Assembly: GCA_005883115.1 (NCBI GenBank)
Contig: VAZQ01000255.1
Coordinates: 1-14,445 of the forward strand
Length of the DNA stretch: 14,445 nt
Reading direction: 5' to 3'
DNA from: Alphaproteobacteria bacterium
Lineage (GTDB): Bacteria; Pseudomonadota; Alphaproteobacteria; Rhizobiales; Xanthobacteraceae
Shown here: positions 7,684 through 13,334 of the stretch, one piece after another
Layout of the letters: the number at the start of each line of letters is the position of its first letter
Position numbering within the stretch: position 1 is the stretch's first letter
The notes under the pieces: generated by a model
The model's input: the letters and a program-made list of their open reading frames with translations, nothing else
Databases searched by the model: none
What the model was told of the DNA's origin: nothing
Position numbers and translations under genes: made by a program

Positions 7684-8202
7684 ATGGGAGAGAGTCGCAA
7701 AATTACCCTGACCGTCAACGGAAAGCGGTACGAGGAAGAGGTCGAGGTCCGCGTCACCCTTGCGGATTTCATCCGCCATCAACTCGGTCTCACCGGAACG
7801 CACCTTGGCTGCGAGCACGGCGTCTGCGGCGCCTGCACCGTCCTGTTCGACGACCATTCGGCGCGCTCCTGCCTGATGCTTGCGGTGCAGGCGGACGGCC
7901 ACGATATCCTCACCGTCGAAGGCATCGCGCCCTCACTCGACGAGTTGCACCCCTTGCAGCAGGCGTTCCACGAACACCACGGTCTCCAGTGCGGCTTCTG
8001 CACCCCAGGCATTCTGACGACGCTGATCGAGTTCCTGCGCGAGAATCCGGATCCGACCGAGCAAGAGGTGCGGGTCGCCATTTCCGGGAACCTCTGCCGT
8101 TGCACCGGCTATCAGAACATCGTCATTGCGACGCTGGACGCAGCAAAGCGGCTGCGCGCGCAAGCAGCACAATCACAGGTAAATCTTCCGAAAACCCATT
8201 GA
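7684..8202 (+). CDS. Molybdenum hydroxylase 2x[2Fe-2S] small subunit
   Basis: This 172-residue protein carries the two [2Fe-2S] centres that link the molybdenum site to FAD. The plant-type N-terminal cluster has CEHGVCGAC, with Cys43, Cys48, Cys51 and Cys63. The helical C-terminal cluster has CGFC (103, 106) and CRCTG (138, 140). All eight ligands are present, and the length is close to the usual 155-175. AGGAA lies about eight bases before the ATG, and M2 ends nine bases upstream. It is the only small subunit in the window, so the large subunit on the minus strand probably depends on it. That would require balanced expression of the two divergent operons. Confidence 0.96.
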   Translation: MGESRKITLTVNGKRYEEEVEVRVTLADFIRHQLGLTGTHLGCEHGVCGACTVLFDDHSARSCLMLAVQADGHDILTVEGIAPSLDELHPLQQAFHEHHGLQCGFCTPGILTTLIEFLRENPDPTEQEVRVAISGNLCRCTGYQNIVIATLDAAKRLRAQAAQSQVNLPKTH

Positions 8203-8279
8203 CCGAAAAATGTTGATTTTCGTGCCGCGCGCGGAGTAGCTAGCGGCAATCTCGAAACGCTTCCAGGCGGGACTTCGTT
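8203..8279 (+). other. 77-base gap with a weak AT-rich hairpin
   Basis: This is the longest internal gap of the plus-strand run, between the small subunit and the PyrK-like gene. CGAAAA (8204-8209) and TTTTCG (8217-8222) can pair across a 7-base loop. The stem is short and AT-rich with no following T-run, so it is not a convincing terminator. An internal promoter for the downstream five genes is possible but not demonstrated. Confidence 0.25.
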
Positions 8280-9146
8280 ATGGCGCACCGGCCGTTCGCA
8301 TCGGCACCTTACGTGGTGGGCAAAGGCGCACCAGCGCTGGCCCCAACGCATATACCGGCCGAGGAATCGCTGTGTCCGGTCGTCTCGCACGACTGGATTA
8401 ATTCGGAATACAAGCATCTGGTCGTCGACGCCTCACCGAAGGCGCTCGCGGTCAAACCGGGCCAATTCTTCAATCTGTTGTGTCCTTCGCCGGATGCCGC
8501 CGAACTCTGGCTGCGCCGTCCGCAGAGCGTTTATCGCATCGACCGGGAGAACCGCCGCATCGAGTTCCTCTATAAGTGCGTCGGCCGCGGAACATTTGGA
8601 CTGGCGACGCTGGAGCCGGGGGATGAACTCAACATGGTTGGGCCGCTGGGTGTCGGCTTCGCCATTGATCGCCGCTGGAAGCACATCGTGGTCCTCGGCC
8701 GCGGGGTCGGGCTTGCCACCTTGGCGCCAATTTCCCAGCTCGCCGGCGAATGCGGGATCGGCGTCACCGCCATCCTGAGCGCCCGCAGCGCGGAATTCGT
8801 GATGGCGGACGATCTCTTCGGCAAGGTCGGCGACGTCATCGCGGTGCTTGACAGTGACGCGACCAGCGCGGTTGAGCACGTGGAAGCAATCCTAAAGCGG
8901 CTGATCGCGCAGCGCCAAGCCGACGCGTTCTATACCTGCGGCTCGAACCGGCTCCTTCAATTGATGAAGCGTCTCGGCAAGGCGCACGGCATTCCCGGCC
9001 AGGTCGCAATGGAACAGGTGATGGCCTGCGGGCTCGGTCCCTGCTACGTCTGCGTGCGCACCTTCGAAGTCGACGGCAAGAAAGAGCTTCGCCGCGTGTG
9101 CATCGACGGGCCGGTATTCGATCTACAGGAGGCGGTCGGATGGTAG
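8280..9146 (+). CDS. PyrK-like FAD/[2Fe-2S] electron-transfer subunit of a class 1B dihydroorotate dehydrogenase
   Basis: This 288-residue protein is in the ferredoxin-reductase fold of PyrK, which in class 1B enzymes carries electrons between the FMN of PyrD and NAD(H). FAD-binding blocks are RRPQSVY (79-85), GRGT (102-105) and GPLGVGF (121-127). The nucleotide-binding loop reads LGRGVGLATL (139-148) where PyrK usually has a Gly-Gly-Gly-Ile-Gly form, so cofactor preference may differ. Four C-terminal cysteines in CGLGPCYVC and RRVCIDGPVF (250, 255, 258, 274) form the [2Fe-2S] site typical of PyrK. It overlaps the next gene by 7 bases, as expected for a two-subunit enzyme. A ~30-residue extension precedes the core, so a later start is possible; the ATG has only a loose GGCGGGA upstream. 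A generic sulfhydrogenase-gamma-type reductase is a less likely alternative, given the PyrD partner. Confidence 0.9.
   Translation: MAHRPFASAPYVVGKGAPALAPTHIPAEESLCPVVSHDWINSEYKHLVVDASPKALAVKPGQFFNLLCPSPDAAELWLRRPQSVYRIDRENRRIEFLYKCVGRGTFGLATLEPGDELNMVGPLGVGFAIDRRWKHIVVLGRGVGLATLAPISQLAGECGIGVTAILSARSAEFVMADDLFGKVGDVIAVLDSDATSAVEHVEAILKRLIAQRQADAFYTCGSNRLLQLMKRLGKAHGIPGQVAMEQVMACGLGPCYVCVRTFEVDGKKELRRVCIDGPVFDLQEAVGW
9127..9132 (+). promoter_or_regulatory. Strong ribosome-binding site fixing the dihydroorotate dehydrogenase start
   Basis: AGGAGG lies seven bases before the ATG at 9140, inside the 3' end of the PyrK-like gene. It is one of the best Shine-Dalgarno matches in the window and rejects a longer start at 9098 with a family-unlike leader (MHRRAGIRSTGGGR). 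Confidence 0.85.
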
Positions 9147-10087
9147 ACATGAGCGTGAAGATCGGGAGTGTAACGCTGCAGAACCCGATCATGCCGGCGT
9201 CGGGATGCTTTTCGACCGATCTTGCGCAGGTAATCGATTTGAATCGATTGGGCGCGCTGGTCGCAAAAACGGTCTCGCGCGAGTTTCGCGCCGGCAATCC
9301 GCCGCCGCGTGTCTCCGAGGTCGAAGGCGGCATGATCAACTCCATCGGCCTGCCGACCAAGGGCATCGAATATTTTCTCAGCCACCAGGTGCCGGACTAT
9401 AAGCGCTTCTCGCCGCCGCTCGTCGGCTCGATCTCCGCGACGACGATCGAAGATTTCGAGGCCATGGCACGCGACGTCAGCACGTCCGCCATCGATGTCC
9501 TGGAGGTCAATATCTCGTGCCCGACACGCGATCCGAAGGGAGGTAATTTCGCGCTGCACGAGGAGCACACGTTCAATGTCATGCGCCGCATCCGCCAGAC
9601 CACGGACAAGCCGATCTGGTGCAAACTCTCGCCCAATGCCGGCGACGTTGTCGCCATCGCCAAGTCCGCCGAGCTGGCGGGAGCCGACGCGCTGGTGGTG
9701 TCGAATACGATTCTGGGCCTCAAGATCGACATCAACACGTTTCGGCCCGCGATCGGCAACAAATTTGGCGGGCTCTCTGGTCCCGGCATCAAGCCGATCA
9801 TCGTGCGCATGGTCTATCAGTGCGCCAAGGCCGTTAAGATTCCGATCATCGGCTGCGGCGGCATCGTCAAGCTAGAGGACGTGATCGAATACATGCTCGC
9901 CGGCGCCAGCGCGGTCATGATCGGCTATCTGATTTTCCGCAACCCGTCTGGAATCATCGCGATCATCGACGGACTGCAAGAGTGGTGCGCCAAGCGCGGC
10001 TTTGCCCGTGTCGCTGATCTTACCGGCGCGATGATCGATGAAGCGCCACGCGAGACCTATGCCGCGGCCGCCGCGCCTATTGGCTGA
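9140..10087 (+). CDS. Class 1 (1B-like) dihydroorotate dehydrogenase, catalytic FMN subunit
   Basis: This 315-residue TIM-barrel flavoprotein interconverts dihydroorotate and orotate. The N-terminal strand is typical (KIGSVTLQNPIMPASG, 7-22). NSIGLPTKG (67-75) is a substrate-loop region. The active-site block VNISCP has Cys127; a Cys base marks class 1, whereas quinone-linked class 2 uses Ser. FMN phosphate contacts are the IPIIGCGGI and GASAVMIGY segments near the C-terminus. No CxxCxxC ferredoxin domain follows, so this is not PreA of dihydropyrimidine dehydrogenase. The gene overlaps the PyrK-like gene, supporting a PyrD-PyrK heteromer using NAD(H). Alphaproteobacterial pyrimidine synthesis generally uses class 2 PyrD, so this copy is probably catabolic, possibly running as an orotate reductase like the Clostridium oroticum enzyme. 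That direction is inferred. Confidence 0.9.
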   Translation: MVDMSVKIGSVTLQNPIMPASGCFSTDLAQVIDLNRLGALVAKTVSREFRAGNPPPRVSEVEGGMINSIGLPTKGIEYFLSHQVPDYKRFSPPLVGSISATTIEDFEAMARDVSTSAIDVLEVNISCPTRDPKGGNFALHEEHTFNVMRRIRQTTDKPIWCKLSPNAGDVVAIAKSAELAGADALVVSNTILGLKIDINTFRPAIGNKFGGLSGPGIKPIIVRMVYQCAKAVKIPIIGCGGIVKLEDVIEYMLAGASAVMIGYLIFRNPSGIIAIIDGLQEWCAKRGFARVADLTGAMIDEAPRETYAAAAAPIG

Positions 10088-10125
10088 TCGAACCTGCTCG
10101 AGCCGAGATTAGTCGCTCGGATGAA

Positions 10126-11172
10126 ATGACCACCCGAATAACCATTCGCAAGCCTGACGATTGGCACCTGCACGTACGCGATGGCGCCATGCTCAAGGCG
10201 GTGATGCCGTTCACGGCAAGACAGTTCGGTCGCGCCATCCTGATGCCCAACCTCGTGCCGCCGGTCGTAACCACCAAGGATGCGATCGCCTATCGCGAGC
10301 GGGTGATGGCCGCGCTGCCGGCGGGCTCGACTTTCAAGCCGCTGATGACCTGTTATCTCACCGACGAGACGGACCCCGACGACGTCGAACACGGCTTCAA
10401 GGAAGGCGTGTTCACGGCGGTCAAACTCTATCCCGCCCACGCCACCACGTATTCGGCCGCGGGCGTGACCGACCATCGCAAAATCATGCCCGTGCTGGAG
10501 CGTATGGAAAAAATCGGCATGCCGTTCCTGATGCACGGCGAGGATGTGGACCCGGAGGTCGACATTTTCGACCGCGAAGCCATGTTCATCGAGCGCTATC
10601 TCTCCAAATGGACGAGGCAGTTCCCAGCGCTGCGCTTTACGCTGGAGCACCTATCGTCGAAAGAGGGCGCCGATTTCGTGCGTAGCACCGCGCCGCAGGT
10701 CGGCGGAACGATCACACCCTACCATCTGGTGCTGACCCGCACGGATTGGCTCGGATGGGGGCTCAAGCCCTACATGTATTGCATGCCCGTCATCAAAACG
10801 GCCAAGGACCGGGCGGCATTGCGCAAGGCCGCGACGTCGGGTGAAGCCTGCTATTTTCTGGGCACCGACTCCGCGCCCCATCCGGTGGCGAAGAAGCTCT
10901 CGGTGAACGGCATCCCCGGCGTGTTCAACGCGCCGGTCGCGATCGAGACCTATGCGAAAGTATTTGAGGAGGAAGGCGCGCTCGACAAGCTCGAAGACTT
11001 TGCGTCCGTTAACGGTCCCAGGCACTATCGCCTGTCCGTGAATGAAACGACGATCACGCTCGAAAAATCCCCTTGGACTCCACCGCAGGAGATCAAGGTC
11101 GAAGGGCCCGATGAAAAGGCGCTGATCTATCGCGGCGGGGAAACGATCGAGTGGAAGGTCGTGTCCAGCTGA
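10126..11172 (+). CDS. pyrC: Dihydroorotase, class II (PyrC type)
   Basis: This 348-residue amidohydrolase has the same length as the E. coli PyrC. It interconverts N-carbamoyl-L-aspartate and L-dihydroorotate at a two-zinc site. The metal ligands match E. coli positions with a constant two-residue offset: His14 and His16 in DDWHLHVRDG, carbamylated Lys100 in AVKLYPA, His137 in LMHGED, His175 in LEHLS, and the base Asp248 in GTDSAPH. The residues that hold the dihydroorotate carboxylate are also kept (Arg18, Asn42, His252). It therefore looks like a true dihydroorotase rather than a hydantoinase or allantoinase. It follows the dihydroorotate dehydrogenase after 38 bases. In this context ring opening towards carbamoylaspartate is the likely direction (inferred). 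The start is unusual: ATGAAATGACC places a two-codon minimal ORF over the start codon, and there is no strong Shine-Dalgarno. Confidence 0.95.
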   Translation: MTTRITIRKPDDWHLHVRDGAMLKAVMPFTARQFGRAILMPNLVPPVVTTKDAIAYRERVMAALPAGSTFKPLMTCYLTDETDPDDVEHGFKEGVFTAVKLYPAHATTYSAAGVTDHRKIMPVLERMEKIGMPFLMHGEDVDPEVDIFDREAMFIERYLSKWTRQFPALRFTLEHLSSKEGADFVRSTAPQVGGTITPYHLVLTRTDWLGWGLKPYMYCMPVIKTAKDRAALRKAATSGEACYFLGTDSAPHPVAKKLSVNGIPGVFNAPVAIETYAKVFEEEGALDKLEDFASVNGPRHYRLSVNETTITLEKSPWTPPQEIKVEGPDEKALIYRGGETIEWKVVSS

Positions 11173-11218
11173 AATTTCTGCGTACGCAGCCGGCTGTAAG
11201 CACGGTGTGAGAGGCCAC

Positions 11219-12706
11219 ATGGCGAGATCGCAAGCCGACGTCATCGTCGTGGGCGCAGGGAATGCCGCCTTCTGCGCGGCACTCGCGGCGCAGGAGCAAG
11301 GCGCCTCCGTGCTGATGCTCGAGGCCGCGCCCGAGGAGGAGGCTGGCGGCAACAGCAGGTTCACCGCAGGTTCGGTGCGCGTGGTCTATAACGGGGTGGA
11401 CGACATCAAGAGGCTGGTCCCGGATCTAACCGAGCAGGAGATCGCCACCACCGATTTCGGCACGTATACGCGAGAGCAGTTTTTCGACGACATGGCGCGG
11501 GTGACACAAAATCGCGCCGATCCTGATTTGGTCGAGCTGCTGGTGACCAGAAGCTTCGACACGTTCTGCTGGATGCGCGACAAGGGCGTACGCTTCATCC
11601 CGATCTACGGCCGTCAAGCCTTCAAGATCGAAGGCAAGTTTAAATTCTGGGGCGGCCTGACCGTCGAGGCGGTCGGGGGCGGCCCGGGCCTGATCCAGAT
11701 GCTCACCGACGCGGCGACCAAACGCGGTATCGAAATTCGCTACCGCACCCGCGCGTTGAGCCTTCTCTATGACGGCGTGCGGGTGAGCGGCGTCCGCATC
11801 CGCCACGACGACGTGGAAAGCGAGCTGCCCAGCAAATCAGTCGTGCTCGCGTCCGGCGGTTTCGAATCGAATTCGGAATGGCGCACGCGCTATCTAGGAC
11901 CCGGCTGGGATCTGGCGAAGGTGCGCGGCACGCGCTTCAATACCGGTGACGGCATCCGCATGGCTCTCGACATCGGCGCGAGTCCCTGCGGCAACTGGTC
12001 CGGTTGCCACGCGGTGCAATGGGAGATGAACGCGCCGGAGTTCGGTGACCTCGCGGTCGGCGACCAGTTTCAGAAACACTCCTACCCTTTCGCTATTCTC
12101 GTCAATGCCACCGGCAAGCGCTTCGTCGACGAAGGGGCCGACTTCCGCAACTATACGTATGCCAAATACGGGCGCGTCGTGCTGGAGCAGCCCGGACAGT
12201 TCGCATGGCAAATCTTCGATCAGAAGGTGAAGCATCTGCAGCGCGACGAATACAAGATCCGGCAGATCACAAAAGTGGCCGCCAACACGATCGAGGAATT
12301 CGCCCAGAAACTGGAGGGCGTTAACGCGGAGCAATTCCTGAAAAGCATCGCCGAATACAACAAGGCAGTGCGCCGCGACATTCCTTTCAATCCGAACATC
12401 AAGGACGGCCGGCGCACGGAAGGGCTCGCCATTAACAAAAGCAATTGGGCAAACACCATCGACCAGCCGCCGTTCGAAGGCTATGCGGTGACGTGCGGCC
12501 TCACCTTTACGTTCGGCGGCGTGCGCATCACCACCGAGGGGGAAGTGCTCAACACCGACTACCACCCCATCCGGGGCCTCTATGCCGCTGGCGAACTGGT
12601 CGGCGGATTGTTTTATTTCAATTATCCGGGCGGCTCCGGCCTAACGTCGGGAGCAGTGTTCGGCCGGATTGCTGGCGCCTCGGCGGCGCGCGCTGGCAAG
12701 AACTGA
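11219..12706 (+). CDS. FAD-dependent dehydrogenase/reductase, tricarballylate dehydrogenase (TcuA)-like
   Basis: This 495-residue flavoprotein belongs to the succinate dehydrogenase/fumarate reductase flavoprotein superfamily. A Rossmann start DVIVVGAGNAAFCAALAA (7-24) is followed by Glu35, which should contact the FAD ribose, and then GGNSRFTAGSVR (43-54), a motif shared with TcuA-type enzymes. The C-terminal FAD block includes GLYAAGELVGGLFYFNYPGG and GSGLTSGAVFGR. TcuA oxidises tricarballylate to cis-aconitate; relatives act on other carboxylates, ketosteroids or urocanate, so substrate assignment is not safe. Fumarate-type cofactor insertion or heme domains are absent, and no signal peptide is seen, so it is cytoplasmic. 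I chose the ATG at 11219, with GAGG four bases upstream, over a GTG four codons earlier. Nearby TctA makes a carboxylate substrate attractive. It follows pyrC after 46 bases. Confidence 0.85.
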   Translation: MARSQADVIVVGAGNAAFCAALAAQEQGASVLMLEAAPEEEAGGNSRFTAGSVRVVYNGVDDIKRLVPDLTEQEIATTDFGTYTREQFFDDMARVTQNRADPDLVELLVTRSFDTFCWMRDKGVRFIPIYGRQAFKIEGKFKFWGGLTVEAVGGGPGLIQMLTDAATKRGIEIRYRTRALSLLYDGVRVSGVRIRHDDVESELPSKSVVLASGGFESNSEWRTRYLGPGWDLAKVRGTRFNTGDGIRMALDIGASPCGNWSGCHAVQWEMNAPEFGDLAVGDQFQKHSYPFAILVNATGKRFVDEGADFRNYTYAKYGRVVLEQPGQFAWQIFDQKVKHLQRDEYKIRQITKVAANTIEEFAQKLEGVNAEQFLKSIAEYNKAVRRDIPFNPNIKDGRRTEGLAINKSNWANTIDQPPFEGYAVTCGLTFTFGGVRITTEGEVLNTDYHPIRGLYAAGELVGGLFYFNYPGGSGLTSGAVFGRIAGASAARAGKN

Positions 12707-12712
12707 ACTCAC

Positions 12713-13333
12713 ATGGAATTCGACAATTCCTTCGAAGTGCCGCTGCCGCCGGCCGACGCGTGGAAAGTATTGCTCGATATCAAGCGCATCGCCCCGTGCA
12801 TGCCGGGTGCTGAGCTGACCGAAGTGCTCGACCCGAATACCTATAAAGGCAAAATCGGCGTGCGGCTCGGCCCGGTGGCGTTGACCTTCGCGGGCATCGT
12901 CAAGTTCGAGCAGATCGACGGGCAAGCCTACACGGCGCGCGTTGCGGCGCAGGGCACCGACGCGAAGGGGCGCGGCGGCGCCAACGCAGCTTCGGTTTTC
13001 CGGCTTGAGCCAGCGGGCGGCGGCTCCAAAGTGCTGGTGCACACCAGCCTCACGCTATCCGGCGCCGTGGCGCAGTACGGCCGCGGCGTCGGCATTATCC
13101 AGGCAACCGCTGCACAACTCATGAATGAATTCGCCAGGCGATTGAGGGAGCAGCTTGCGCAGGACCGGTCCACGGCTTCCGCACCCGGAGCGGCACAACC
13201 GTCCCCAACGCAGCCATCGCCTCCTACCGCAGCGACTGCCGATCCGCCAGCGACGACAAAGCCGATTTCAGCCTTTGCGCTGCTCGCGAAGGCGCTCTGG
13301 GGATGGATCACCTCCGTGATCAAGCGATCCTAG
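12713..13333 (+). CDS. CoxG-like SRPBCC-family protein
   Basis: This 206-residue protein has an SRPBCC (START-like) domain over about residues 1-145, beginning with the CoxG-type MEFDNSFEVPLPPADAWKVL and CMPGAEL. A Pro/Ala/Thr-rich linker (about 150-184) follows. The last 22 residues (ISAFALLAKALWGWITSVIK plus RS) form a hydrophobic or amphipathic helix likely to tether it to the membrane. CoxG proteins accompany CO dehydrogenases and related molybdenum hydroxylases and have been linked to membrane anchoring and quinone delivery. Here it suggests that the hydroxylase donates electrons to the respiratory chain (inference). It starts six bases after the flavoprotein stop, so it is the last gene of the plus-strand run. 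Its stop codon lies one base from the stop of the convergent transporter gene. Confidence 0.9.
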   Translation: MEFDNSFEVPLPPADAWKVLLDIKRIAPCMPGAELTEVLDPNTYKGKIGVRLGPVALTFAGIVKFEQIDGQAYTARVAAQGTDAKGRGGANAASVFRLEPAGGGSKVLVHTSLTLSGAVAQYGRGVGIIQATAAQLMNEFARRLREQLAQDRSTASAPGAAQPSPTQPSPPTAATADPPATTKPISAFALLAKALWGWITSVIKRS

Positions 13334-13334
13334 G

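Noticed and set aside
9140..10087. PreA subunit of dihydropyrimidine dehydrogenase
   Set aside because: The protein ends after the barrel without the ferredoxin-type cysteine domain of PreA, and its partner is PyrK-like rather than PreT-like.
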